Source: an uncultured Alphaproteobacteria bacterium | GTDB taxonomy: Bacteria > Pseudomonadota > Alphaproteobacteria > Sneathiellales > Sneathiellaceae | Assembly: GCA_937910835.1 (NCBI GenBank) | Contig: CALEMG010000289.1 | Coordinates: 1 to 12,455, forward strand | Reading direction: 5' to 3' | DNA: 12,455 nt | Part shown: positions 1 to 7,525 of the stretch, piece after piece | Layout: each line of letters begins with the position of its first letter | Numbering within the stretch: the first letter of the stretch is position 1 | Program-made: the position numbers and the translations under genes | The notes under the pieces: model-generated | The model's input: the letters and a program-made list of their open reading frames with translations, nothing else | Database searches by the model: none | What the model was told of the DNA's origin: nothing

Positions 1-267
1 CTTAAAAAAGTGATCGATGATAACATCGGGCCCGCTTTTTCCGAAGAGATGGGCGTTGTCTGGAACAATGTTGAAAAACCCGGAACAGGTATGCAGGAAA
101 AATCTGGCGGAGAGATTGTCCATCTCGATGCTGCGTCAAAGGGAACGTTTGACGAAGTCGGCGGTAAGGTTGTAGCCCGCTGGGTGAGTGAAGTAGGCGA
201 CCGCGGTATCGACGGCCAGAAACTTGTCGACGAGGCGCGTAAAGCGATTGCAAAGCACTCTAACTAA
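1..267 (+). CDS. dctP: TRAP transporter solute-binding protein DctP, C-terminal part
   Basis: This is the last 88 codons of a gene that begins before the window; the frame is open from base 1. The visible protein has the look of the end of a DctP-family periplasmic binding protein: a helix with WNNVEK, a segment ending in the TFDEVGGKVVARWVSEV stretch, and a final helix (GQKLVDEARKAIAKHSN). The identity is strengthened by the two genes that follow, which are the matching membrane subunits, the first starting 30 bases downstream. The family captures an organic acid or a related small solute in the periplasm and hands it to the DctQM permease. The ligand-binding residues lie in the missing part, so the substrate cannot be named. 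Confidence 0.87.
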   Translation, partial: LKKVIDDNIGPAFSEEMGVVWNNVEKPGTGMQEKSGGEIVHLDAASKGTFDEVGGKVVARWVSEVGDRGIDGQKLVDEARKAIAKHSN

Positions 268-297
268 CATCGTCTCTGACGGCTTTAAGGGGTAAGG

Positions 298-795
298 ATG
301 CCTAAAAAACTGGACTGGATCATATCCGGCTGGGCCTTGTTGGCGGGCTTTCTTACCCTTCTGATTGTTGTCGTCACGACTCTTAATACAGCCGCCTTCG
401 GGGCGGACAAGATTGCCCGCTTCTTTGACGCAAATATCGCTGGCCTGGCAGGCTATGAGGATTTTGTCCGTCTTGCGATAAGTGCCGCCGCCCTTATGTT
501 CTTCCCCTATTGCCAGCGACAGAAAGGCCATGTCGCGGTTGATCTTTTCGCGGAACATTTTTCCATTCGAACTCAGCAAATTCTCGAAAAAATCATCCTA
601 ATCCTTACGGTCATTCTGGCCTTGTTTCTAGCCTACTGGATGAGCTTGGGGATGATATCCGCTTATGAGGACTTTGCGTCATCCCCCATACTTGGTTGGC
701 CGAACTGGCCGTTCTATATTCCCGGAATCCTGTCCCTGATCCTTTGGGCCTTGGTTGCAGCAATGCAGTTTAGCGAAAAAAGGACAAACGGGTGA
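298..795 (+). CDS. dctQ: TRAP transporter small permease DctQ
   Basis: The 165-residue protein is a typical small TRAP subunit with four hydrophobic helices at about residues 8-33, 50-72, 97-123 and 136-159. The segment GHVAVDLFAEHF after helix 2 matches the conserved DctQ cytoplasmic region. In this family the subunit packs against DctM and takes part in docking the loaded binding protein; uptake is driven by a sodium or proton gradient, not ATP. An AAGGGG Shine-Dalgarno sequence sits five bases before the ATG. The gene is 30 bases after dctP, and its stop overlaps the dctM start (GTGA, 4 bases), so the two permease genes are probably translationally coupled. Confidence 0.93.
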   Translation: MPKKLDWIISGWALLAGFLTLLIVVVTTLNTAAFGADKIARFFDANIAGLAGYEDFVRLAISAAALMFFPYCQRQKGHVAVDLFAEHFSIRTQQILEKIILILTVILALFLAYWMSLGMISAYEDFASSPILGWPNWPFYIPGILSLILWALVAAMQFSEKRTNG

Positions 796-2177
796 GCGGA
801 GAAATTATTGGCATCTTTGGCCTCGGCGCCCTCTTTGTTCTTCTGGCCCTTCGAATACCTGTGGGCCTTGCCATGGTTCTGGTTGGGATCGGCGGTAACT
901 TCGCATTAAGCCTCGCCCTGCCCTACCTCCGGTTTGAGCCCTATCTCTACCAGTTCAAGAGCCTGCTCTGGAGTTCAGCTGCCAATTACGATCTATCCGT
1001 TGTAACACTCTTTATTCTGATGGGCTATCTCGCCACCACCGCCAATCTCAGCCGCGATCTTTTTCAGGGCGTCAATGCCTTTGCAGGTAAATACCGAGGT
1101 GGTGTCGCCATGTCAGCGATCGGTGCCTGCGCTGGTTTCGGCGCGGTATGCGGCTCCTCTCTCGCGACGGCGTCGACAATGGGACGGGTTGCTTTACCAG
1201 AACTTAGGCGACTCAATTACGCACCGGGCTTCGCGACCGGCGTGCTAGCGGCTGGCGGTACGCTCGGGATCCTCATTCCCCCGTCTGTGGCTCTCGTGAT
1301 TTATGCGATTATCGTCGAGGCCTCAATTCTTGAGATGTTTCAGGCGGCGATTATCCCTGGCCTCATCGCCGTCCTATTCTTCATCTTTGCGATCGCAGTT
1401 ATCGTTCGAATCAAACCTTCCCTCGCGCCGGAAGCGCAACCCATGGCCAAGGAGGAACGGCGCGTTGCCATCCGCCGCCTTATCCCGGTCGTGGTTATCT
1501 TCGGCGCGATTATCATGGGCCTCGGCCTCGGCCTCTTTACCCCGACGCCTGCGGCAGGGATCGGCGTCTTTCTCATTCTAGTGTACGGCCTTTATCTTCG
1601 ACGTTTTGGCGAAGGGCTGAGCCTTGCAGGTATCAAAGAGTCCCTTCTGGCAACCGCTGTTACAAGCGGGATGATCTATTTCATCCTTTTCGGCGCGGAA
1701 GTTTTAAAAGGCTTTTTCACTCGCGCAGGGCTTCCAGAAGCACTGGCGAGTTGGGCAGGGGCCAGCAGCCTAGATCCGCTGTCAATCATCGTCGTCATGC
1801 TGATCGCGCTGATCATCCTTGGCTGCTTCATGGACTCCCTCTCCATGATCCTAGTAGTCGTTCCGTTCTTATGGCCCGTCCTTGTCGAGATTAACGGTGG
1901 TGACTACGCAACCGCAGACACAGCTGCGTTTGCCATGGATGCGAACGAGCTGAAAATCTGGTTTGGCATCCTCTCACTCATTGTCATTGAGCTTGGGTTG
2001 ATAACGCCTCCAGTGGGCCTCAATGTTTTTATTATCAGCGCGCTCGCCGGCGATGTGAAAATGGGGGATACCTTTAAGGGGGTCATTCCATTCTTCGGGA
2101 TCGAGATAGTTCGTATTGCATTGATCCTCCTATTTCCGGCAATCGCCCTGTTTGTCCCGCGCCTTCTCTCCGGTTAA
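792..2177 (+). CDS. dctM: TRAP transporter large permease DctM
   Basis: The 461-residue polytopic protein carries the DctM signature region: GACAGFGAVCGSSLATASTM (about residues 110-130), then GGTLGILIPPSVALVIYAII, and the second pseudo-repeat with GCFMDSLSMILVVVPF and GLITPPVGLNVFI. These paired re-entrant hairpin motifs hold the ion and substrate sites of the elevator-type permease. It starts at GTG, with AGGA seven bases upstream inside the dctQ end. The length is slightly above the usual ~425-430 residues, with an insertion near residues 370-385 (NGGDYATADTAAFAMDANE). Its TAA stop overlaps the stop of the convergent cyclase gene. The substrate is unknown. Confidence 0.95.
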   Translation: MSGEIIGIFGLGALFVLLALRIPVGLAMVLVGIGGNFALSLALPYLRFEPYLYQFKSLLWSSAANYDLSVVTLFILMGYLATTANLSRDLFQGVNAFAGKYRGGVAMSAIGACAGFGAVCGSSLATASTMGRVALPELRRLNYAPGFATGVLAAGGTLGILIPPSVALVIYAIIVEASILEMFQAAIIPGLIAVLFFIFAIAVIVRIKPSLAPEAQPMAKEERRVAIRRLIPVVVIFGAIIMGLGLGLFTPTPAAGIGVFLILVYGLYLRRFGEGLSLAGIKESLLATAVTSGMIYFILFGAEVLKGFFTRAGLPEALASWAGASSLDPLSIIVVMLIALIILGCFMDSLSMILVVVPFLWPVLVEINGGDYATADTAAFAMDANELKIWFGILSLIVIELGLITPPVGLNVFIISALAGDVKMGDTFKGVIPFFGIEIVRIALILLFPAIALFVPRLLSG

Positions 2178-3568
2178 GCTGGAATGGGCGTCACGGGTTG
2201 AATCCAGGTCTTCACAGTTTCATCGCGTCCGCGAATTATTTGAGGTCCATTTTCGATGAACTGCAAATCCCTAGCGATTTCCGCGCCCCCTGCGGCAGTC
2301 ATCAGTTCGCCACTGACAACCACGCGGGCGTTCAATTCACGCGTTAATGCTTCAAGCCGACTGGCGACATTCACAACATCGCCAAGCACCGCATATTCCA
2401 GCCTGCGTTCGGAACCAATATCCCCAAGGACCACCGTGCCATAGTGAATACCGACGGATAGCCGAATAGCTATTGCTCCTTCTTTCACCCGCTGATCATT
2501 CCAGACTTCCATCGCCTGATGCATGGCGGCCGCGCAGCGGAGTGCATTCGCCGCGTCCTCTGCCGTCGTTACAGGGGTACCGAAAGTCGCCATCAACCCA
2601 TCACCGAGGAATTTGTCTAGCGTCCCATGATTATCGAACACGCAGGCCTCCATCCGGGCATGGAATTGCCTTAGCACTTCAACTATTCGCTCGGGCGTTT
2701 CCGCCTCCGCCATTTTTGTAAAGCCGACGATATCCGCGAACAGAACCGCCACCGGCTGCGCCCTCACCTCGCCAAGCGGTTGATCACTTTCAGCAAGAGT
2801 ATCGACAATATTCGGCGGGAAATGCCGGGAAAGATTTGCGCGTTCGCGTGCCACACCGGCCTGTCGCACCAGCAGCCGGCTGGTCCGCCATCCGTTCATG
2901 CCCAATATTCCGGCGACAATTGCGAAGATCAGCACTTCCTGTATGCGAGGTTCGAGAGGAATGCTCCCCGGATCTACAAACTTGAGTATATTTGCATTTC
3001 CCTCAAGCGCTTGTCTGACCTTTTCAGAAAGATCGGCAATGCTATCCGGCTGATTAATCGCCCAGAAATAGGCTCCAATCCAAAGGACTACGGCGAAGAC
3101 AGTAAAGGGAAGTAGCGTCCGCCAGGAATATGCCAACGTAGCGCCAGCCAAAAGGATAAAAAAGTACGGAAAATTGCCAAATTTAAACTGCATGGCCACC
3201 GACCATGGTCTCGGATCCCAGGGGTTGGGCAAAACCAGAACAATGGTCATCAAGGCAAGATCGAGCAAGATCAAAAGCAGCTCAGCCCGTGATCGCTCCA
3301 CTCGGCCGATCTTTACTTGCGCCCAGCCAATCAATAAAAAGCCAACGATCAATGCTTCATAATACAGGACGTACCAGTGGGGGCTGAGGTAAATCAGAAA
3401 AGCACCAATTATGAGGAGAGAGATGGTCCTCGCGCGGACCGAAAGCATTAGCCCTTCTCGCTTGTTCTGGTCCAACGCCTCATAAAGGAATTTGTTATTC
3501 TCGATATCGGGAAGATCGTCCCTGCGCCGTATCTGACGCAACCCGTCGATCAAATTTGTCTCCGCCAT
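2174..3568 (-). CDS. Membrane-anchored class III adenylate cyclase
   Basis: The 464-residue protein has a soluble N-terminus, six predicted membrane helices between about residues 48 and 226, then a class III cyclase domain (about 270-430). Catalytic residues are visible: metal-binding Asp279 (LFADIVGF) and Asp323 (KFLGDG), adenine-selecting Lys319 and Asp397 (LGDVVN), and transition-state Asn400 and Arg404 (NVASR). This Lys/Asp pair points to ATP, so the product should be cAMP. The segment SRHFPPNIVDTLAE is the usual linker before such domains. The open frame extends 18 codons further, to a GTG at 3622. I chose the ATG at 3568 because GGAGAG lies six bases upstream (3575-3580), while the GTG is poorly spaced and would be only a few bases from a predicted transcription start. 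The membrane domain is not one I can name. The gene converges on dctM with a 4-base overlap. Confidence 0.92.
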   Translation of the reverse strand: MAETNLIDGLRQIRRRDDLPDIENNKFLYEALDQNKREGLMLSVRARTISLLIIGAFLIYLSPHWYVLYYEALIVGFLLIGWAQVKIGRVERSRAELLLILLDLALMTIVLVLPNPWDPRPWSVAMQFKFGNFPYFFILLAGATLAYSWRTLLPFTVFAVVLWIGAYFWAINQPDSIADLSEKVRQALEGNANILKFVDPGSIPLEPRIQEVLIFAIVAGILGMNGWRTSRLLVRQAGVARERANLSRHFPPNIVDTLAESDQPLGEVRAQPVAVLFADIVGFTKMAEAETPERIVEVLRQFHARMEACVFDNHGTLDKFLGDGLMATFGTPVTTAEDAANALRCAAAMHQAMEVWNDQRVKEGAIAIRLSVGIHYGTVVLGDIGSERRLEYAVLGDVVNVASRLEALTRELNARVVVSGELMTAAGGAEIARDLQFIENGPQIIRGRDETVKTWIQPVTPIPA

Positions 3569-3636
3569 TACGCGCTCTCCATCAATGCAGACCCATTCAT
3601 CTTTCCTGCACGATTCAGACACTCCAAAGAAGATGA

Positions 3637-3665
3637 ATTAGCTATACTCATGCTTCTTTAGTCAA
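3637..3665 (-). promoter_or_regulatory. Putative sigma70-type promoter for the cyclase gene
   Basis: On the - strand, TTGACT (3665-3660) and GCTAAT (3642-3637) are separated by exactly 17 bases. The -35 box matches five of six consensus positions and the -10 box four of six. Transcription would start near 3630, giving a leader of about 60 bases to the chosen ATG at 3568. This is a match by eye only. Confidence 0.4.
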
Positions 3666-3681
3666 TTCATCGAACTATTGC

Positions 3682-3696
3682 CATATATCCTATATG
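3682..3696. repeat. Inverted repeat CATATA-tcc-TATATG upstream of the cyclase promoter
   Basis: A perfect 6-base inverted repeat with a 3-base spacer lies in the 139-base gap between the DUF3108 gene and the cyclase gene, about 17 bases upstream of the predicted -35 box. The position would suit an activator or repressor site, but AT-rich repeats of this size also arise by chance. Confidence 0.3.
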
Positions 3697-3707
3697 AAAA
3701 ACAGCGC

Positions 3708-4562
3708 TTACTTCGTATTATTGCTCACCAGCTTCAATGGACCTACACGATACCGATCGAGATGCATTTCCATCACACCAAACTGGGTATCCATTCGCAT
3801 ACGAACCGGGACGACATGACCATTCTCGATGGGCGCACCGACCCATACAACGACCTCCTGATTGGCATTGGGATCGCGTTCATAGTTCCGGTTTGAGGGG
3901 AAACCGCCTTTTCTGACAATATCAATCTTGCATCCAATGGCATTCCCTTCGAATACGGAGTAGCGAGAGGGTTTAAAATAACGCCCCGGCTTTTCCGAGA
4001 GCAGCATGTCATATCGCCGATGGCCATCAAAAATCGGGAGTTCGGCCTTGCATCCCATGCCCTTTTCCAACCGATTGGACATAGTCAAAATTGCCGTCAT
4101 TGGATCAATGGTATTTGTCAGACTTGCGGGATCAATCGGCGTGTATTTATCAGCCGGTTCTTTGCGGCTGACCGTTTTTTGCACTTTCACCTCGCCTGTA
4201 TTCTCATAATCCAAGGAGACCGTGCGGACATTTTGGTTCCAGGTGCTTTTATGTTGATGCTGTCTCGGAAAAAATTTATCCAGGCTTACAAGGCCTTCGG
4301 TTTCGCCGTTGGCAAACCAGCTAAACACCCAATTGAATGCCGCGTTGGTACGGGCTGCGCTTTGAATCTTATAGCTGCTTTTGCCTTGTCGGACTTCGGT
4401 CTCGATGCTGCCAAGATACAGTCCACCCAGATAAACAGAATAATGTAAATCCGTTTCATCCTCTGAGGCGGACACTGGTGACGAGAGAAGAAGCAAAGCA
4501 AGGAAAATCCCCGCTCCGATAAGCGGTAAGGTATTCAAGTCTCTTTTCCGCAGTGCAATCAT
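3708..4562 (-). CDS. DUF3108 domain-containing exported protein
   Basis: The 284-residue protein starts with a signal peptide (basic RKR, a hydrophobic core at about residues 12-28, likely cleavage after VSA at residue 32), so it should be periplasmic or outer-membrane associated. The mature part shows DUF3108 features: LHYSVYLGGLYLGSIE near the N-terminus, an NTIDPMTAILTM segment, a CKAELPIFDGHRRYDMLL strand pair, and a C-terminal strand with VPVRMRMDTQFG. Two cysteines (CKAEL and CKIDI) could form a disulfide. DUF3108 has no established biochemical function that I can state; a beta-rich envelope protein is the safe description. A GTG at 4583 would add seven residues but has no Shine-Dalgarno sequence. 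The ATG at 4562 follows GGGGAT and gives a standard signal-peptide n-region. It lies on the same strand as uppP, 98 bases downstream. Confidence 0.82.
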   Translation of the reverse strand: MIALRKRDLNTLPLIGAGIFLALLLLSSPVSASEDETDLHYSVYLGGLYLGSIETEVRQGKSSYKIQSAARTNAAFNWVFSWFANGETEGLVSLDKFFPRQHQHKSTWNQNVRTVSLDYENTGEVKVQKTVSRKEPADKYTPIDPASLTNTIDPMTAILTMSNRLEKGMGCKAELPIFDGHRRYDMLLSEKPGRYFKPSRYSVFEGNAIGCKIDIVRKGGFPSNRNYERDPNANQEVVVWVGAPIENGHVVPVRMRMDTQFGVMEMHLDRYRVGPLKLVSNNTK

Positions 4563-4660
4563 GCGCCGTCTATCCCCGTTCACCTTTTAGGAGAAATGGT
4601 GTGTCGGACAGGATTAATCAAGCAATTTGATTTTGCCCCGCATTGGAGCGGAAATGCATC

Positions 4661-5461
4661 TTATGTCGAAAAATAGAGGACGAGAAGAAACACGCCCAAG
4701 ATTAGCCGATAGAGGATAAAGGGCGTAAAGCCTATTTTCTCGATCCAGCGCATCAGGAGGCTGATCACCGTAAAAGCGACCAAACAGGAGACAACCCCGG
4801 CAAGAACGGCGTCGAAACCGACCTGTGCATCCCCAACTTTAATCAGATGATAGGCCGTGAGCGTCCCCGCACCGAGAATTGTCGGAATGGAGAGCAGCAT
4901 GGAAAAATGCGCGCCATCGCGCCGGCGTAGGCCGCGCATGCGTGCGGCAGACATTGTAATTCCCGACCGGCTGGTTCCTGGCAGGAGCGAGAGAATCTGA
5001 AAAAGCCCGATAATAAAAGAATCCAGTACCGTGATTGCATCGATCTTTTTTGTCACCGGGAATTTTTTGTCCGCCCAGCCGAGAAAGAGTCCGAAAAAAA
5101 TTGTGGTCGCCGCAACCAGCAAGATTGACCGGAGTTCGCCCTGCATAAGGTAATACATTGCTCCTCCCGCAATCACGATGGGAATGCTGGCGATGAGAAT
5201 ATGCCAGCCGAGACGACGGCCTTCGGCGAGGGCGCGATCCGTCGGGCGCAGGAATGCCAGTGCTATTTCTAGAACATCTTTTCGAAAATAGGCGATCACC
5301 GCCACGAGCGTCCCGACATGAACGGCAATATCAATATTTTGCCCCTGATCCGTCCAGCCGGTAACTGCCGGGATAATCAGAAGATGGCCGCTGGACGAAA
5401 TTGGCAGAAACTCGGTAATCCCCTGAATGGCCGCAAGCACTAAAATATGAAAAAATGGCAT
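4661..5461 (-). CDS. uppP: Undecaprenyl-diphosphate phosphatase (BacA/UppP family)
   Basis: The 266-residue integral membrane enzyme should dephosphorylate undecaprenyl diphosphate to the monophosphate, recycling the lipid carrier for peptidoglycan and other envelope polymers; overexpression of this family gives bacitracin resistance. Family motifs are intact: the (E/Q)xxxE motif as Gln13-Glu17 (QGITE), followed by FLPISSSGH with His26, and the phosphate-binding PGTSRSGIT at residues 161-169. Hydrophobic helices fill the rest of the chain, and the length is typical. An in-frame start 16 codons upstream is possible, but the ATG at 5461 has AAGGGA four bases before it and gives the usual family N-terminus. 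It heads the uppP / DUF3108 / cyclase group on the - strand. Confidence 0.96.
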   Translation of the reverse strand: MPFFHILVLAAIQGITEFLPISSSGHLLIIPAVTGWTDQGQNIDIAVHVGTLVAVIAYFRKDVLEIALAFLRPTDRALAEGRRLGWHILIASIPIVIAGGAMYYLMQGELRSILLVAATTIFFGLFLGWADKKFPVTKKIDAITVLDSFIIGLFQILSLLPGTSRSGITMSAARMRGLRRRDGAHFSMLLSIPTILGAGTLTAYHLIKVGDAQVGFDAVLAGVVSCLVAFTVISLLMRWIEKIGFTPFILYRLILGVFLLVLYFST

Positions 5462-5630
5462 GTTATCCCTTAAACTAAACTTCAGGGTGCGGCACAAGAC
5501 TGCCCACAACTTTCATTGAAAACCGTTGGCATCCACTCAACCCACTGCGACGGCATAGAAAATCGCTTGGCTGCGGGCACTATAAAGATTTATTGTGAAC
5601 AAAAAGTAACAAATAACAATGGAGAAAACC

Positions 5631-6281
5631 ATGCCCCATAGCGTTGATCTTTTCTGGTCGTTTAGAAGCCCCTATTCGTATCTGGCAACGCGCCGCATCG
5701 TCGAATTGAGGAAAGAGTACGATCTTCAGGTCAATGTCCGGCCGGTTTATCCTATTGCAATCCGCACGCCCAAATTCTTCAAGGATGTGCACCCACTGTG
5801 GATCGACTATCTCATGACCGATATTCAGCGGGTTGGCGATATGAACGGCATTCCAATTTCCTGGCCAAGGCCCGACCCCGTGAGAATGAACCGACAAACA
5901 AAAGAAGTACCGGCGGAACAGCCCTATATCCATCGGCTGACACATCTCGGGATCGCAGCCGCAGAAACTGGCGACGGCCTTGCTTTCCTGGACCAGGTAT
6001 CCCAGCTTCTGTGGAATGGCAAGGTGCGTGGCTGGCATGAAAGCGATCATCTTGCCAAGGCAGCGGCGAAGGCGGGGTTTGATCTCGCGCATCTTGACGG
6101 CCTCATTGAGAATGATTTCGACGGCTATGACGCCAAGGTCGAGGAAAATCAGGCCGCGCTTGAAAAATCGGGTCATTGGGGCGTTCCCACCCTTGCCTAC
6201 AAGAACGAGGCTTTCTTCGGTCAGGACCGGGTGGAGGTCTGTCTTTGGCGCATGAAACAGGATGGGCTGGCCACGCGGTAG
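5631..6281 (+). CDS. 2-hydroxychromene-2-carboxylate isomerase-like protein (GST kappa / DsbA fold)
   Basis: The 216-residue protein has the thioredoxin-fold layout of the DsbA-like HCCA isomerase / GST-kappa family. At the N-terminus FWSFRSPYSYLA carries Ser13 where a redox DsbA has its first cysteine, which fits glutathione-dependent isomerase or transferase chemistry rather than disulfide exchange. A helical insert fills the middle, then HWGVPTL holds the cis-proline (Pro186), followed by FFGQDRVE, a typical C-terminal motif. The named family member isomerises 2-hydroxychromene-2-carboxylate in naphthalene breakdown, but no other aromatic-degradation gene is visible here, so the real substrate is open. 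I chose the ATG at 5631 (GGAG six bases upstream, 5621-5624) over the one at 5619, which has no ribosome site. A TATAAA at 5581 could be its -10 box. The gene ends nine bases from the convergent small-protein gene. Confidence 0.87.
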   Translation: MPHSVDLFWSFRSPYSYLATRRIVELRKEYDLQVNVRPVYPIAIRTPKFFKDVHPLWIDYLMTDIQRVGDMNGIPISWPRPDPVRMNRQTKEVPAEQPYIHRLTHLGIAAAETGDGLAFLDQVSQLLWNGKVRGWHESDHLAKAAAKAGFDLAHLDGLIENDFDGYDAKVEENQAALEKSGHWGVPTLAYKNEAFFGQDRVEVCLWRMKQDGLATR

Positions 6282-6290
6282 CAGCCTTCC

Positions 6291-6512
6291 TTAATGGATG
6301 GACATGCTTTTCTCAGATGAGTTCTTTTTAAGGTAAGCCATCTGCGCCTTTTCGGTGGTTGTTTCGGATGCCATGGCGATATTCAGAACAATCGCTAATC
6401 CGAGCGCGGCCGCAGCAGCGACTAACACTAACTGCTGGCGGCATGATCTGGCCGCTGATATCAACCGGGTTAAAACGTTCCCATGGCTCTGCGAAAATCT
6501 TGCTTTATCCAT
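6291..6512 (-). CDS. Small secreted or single-pass membrane protein (73 aa), unknown function
   Basis: I do not recognise this protein. It has a 27-residue basic N-terminus (several Arg and Lys), a hydrophobic segment at about residues 28-48 rich in Ala, Leu and Val, and a short polar tail (SETTTEKAQMAYLKKNSSEK). The end of the hydrophobic stretch reads AMA-SE, a possible signal-peptidase site, so the product may be either an anchored protein or a small exported peptide of about 25 residues. Support that it is a gene: AGAGG eight bases before the ATG (6521-6525), a perfect TATAAT box on the same strand at 6567-6562, and a compact fit in the gap between the ureohydrolase gene and the convergent isomerase gene. 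There is no homology evidence. Confidence 0.6.
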   Translation of the reverse strand: MDKARFSQSHGNVLTRLISAARSCRQQLVLVAAAAALGLAIVLNIAMASETTTEKAQMAYLKKNSSEKSMSIH

Positions 6513-6561
6513 TTCCCTATCCTCTTGTTATGACAAGCTATATGGCGGGGAAATAAGGCCA

Positions 6562-6567
6562 ATTATA
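6562..6567 (-). promoter_or_regulatory. Perfect -10 box (TATAAT) for the small-protein gene
   Basis: Read on the - strand, this is the consensus -10 hexamer, about 50 bases upstream of the ATG at 6512, giving a leader of roughly 40 bases. The corresponding -35 region is only A/T-rich (CAAAAT at 17-base spacing), so the promoter is half-supported. It implies that the small gene can be transcribed apart from the polyamine operon upstream. Confidence 0.45.
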
Positions 6568-6605
6568 CTCGAAAAAGAGGAGAAATTTTGCTATTTTTTG
6601 GGCAG

Positions 6606-7505
6606 TCAGCCCGAGAATGAATAGGAAAGGATCTTGTAGGCTAGCTTTGCCGCTAGAAAATTCGGCGCGTGAAACCCGCTAATTGGCGCGAGTTCATTAA
6701 TATCTGCGCCAACAATTTTTCCCGTTTTTGAAGCCGCCTTGATAATGCTGATTGCATCGTTCCAGAACAGACCGCCCGGTTCCGGCGTCCCTGTTGCCGG
6801 CATCAGTGACCCGTCAAAGCCATCAAGGTCAAACGTCAAATAGATATTTCGGCCTTTGAGCGGGGCAACAATATCCTCAACTCGCCAGTTCTCACGATCC
6901 TTGCCCCAATGGATCGTGATCCGGTGCCGGTTCGCCTCCAGAAAAGGGATTTCCTCTGCCGAAATATTGCGTATTCCAACGGAAATGATCGGGACTGTTG
7001 GATGATCAAGCACGCGCCGGATGGCGGCGGCGTGGGAGTAATGCTCCCCCTCATAGCCATCGCGGAGGTCCGCATGTGCGTCGAAATGTAAAATAGCCAG
7101 ATCGTCATATTTTTGAAGAAAGGGTCGGATCGCACCGGGCGTGATTGAGTGCTCCCCCCCAAATACGAGGGGGAATTTCTGATCCGACAATACGGAACCC
7201 GTCAGCTCCGCCAGATTATCAACCGCTTTCTTGATGTCACTGCCATCGACAAGAGCTTCCCGCATCGTCACGACACCAAAGTCGCGAAATGGCTCGCACC
7301 AGAGGTCTTCATCGAAAAGCTCCACTTGATGACTCGCCTCAATCATTGCGGCGGGCCCTTTGGCAGTCCCACCTCCGTAGCTGACGGATCCTTCAAGACC
7401 GAAGGGGATTATCACCGCCTTGGCCGCCGCATAATCGACGGCCTCTTCGGTGGGCAATCCCAGAAACCCCTCCTCTGATGGGAGAATATCAAATGGCGCC
7501 TTCAT
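6606..7505 (-). CDS. speB: Agmatinase-family ureohydrolase
   Basis: This is a manganese ureohydrolase of the arginase/agmatinase fold; the best guess is hydrolysis of agmatine to putrescine and urea in the cytoplasm. Metal ligands are all present (numbering from the chosen start): His119 in GGEHSIT, Asp142/His144/Asp146 in FDAHADLRD, and Asp226/Asp228 in FDLDGFD, followed by TGTPEPGG with Glu242, the pattern of agmatinases rather than arginases. An upstream in-frame ATG at 7571 would add 22 residues and overlap the preceding gene by 46 bases, with its ribosome site only a few bases away. The ATG at 7505 begins 20 bases after that gene's stop and gives a 299-residue protein with the usual N-terminus (PFDILPSEEGFLGLP); its own Shine-Dalgarno is weak, so the start is not settled. 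Because it sits behind a decarboxylase and a DHS homologue, a guanidino-polyamine substrate is also possible. Confidence 0.9.
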   Translation of the reverse strand: MKAPFDILPSEEGFLGLPTEEAVDYAAAKAVIIPFGLEGSVSYGGGTAKGPAAMIEASHQVELFDEDLWCEPFRDFGVVTMREALVDGSDIKKAVDNLAELTGSVLSDQKFPLVFGGEHSITPGAIRPFLQKYDDLAILHFDAHADLRDGYEGEHYSHAAAIRRVLDHPTVPIISVGIRNISAEEIPFLEANRHRITIHWGKDRENWRVEDIVAPLKGRNIYLTFDLDGFDGSLMPATGTPEPGGLFWNDAISIIKAASKTGKIVGADINELAPISGFHAPNFLAAKLAYKILSYSFSG

Positions 7506-7525
7506 GGCTTTAATCCAGCAATCTG

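Noticed and set aside
136..579. 147-residue open frame on the - strand
   Set aside because: It runs antisense across the dctP end and dctQ start, both clear family members; its translation shows no recognisable domain.
3569..3622. N-terminal 18-codon extension of the cyclase from the GTG at 3622
   Set aside because: The ribosome site is poorly placed, the GTG lies only about eight bases from the predicted transcription start, and the downstream ATG has GGAGAG at ideal spacing.
4626..4655. Short stems (GCATT/AATGC, CCGC/GCGG) downstream of uppP
   Set aside because: Stems of four to five bases that exclude each other, with no T-run after them.
4620..5620. Possible CtrA-type site (TTAA-N7-TTAA) before uppP
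   Set aside because: Only TTAA-N7-TTCA is present at 5470-5484; one half is imperfect and such AT-rich matches are frequent.
5580..6176. 198-residue open frame on the - strand
   Set aside because: Antisense shadow of the isomerase gene, which has a family match, a ribosome site and conserved motifs.
6597..6618. Hairpin GGGC / GCCC at the end of the ureohydrolase gene, as a terminator
   Set aside because: The stem is only four base pairs. On the gene's strand it is followed by a run of A, not T; the T-run lies on the wrong side.
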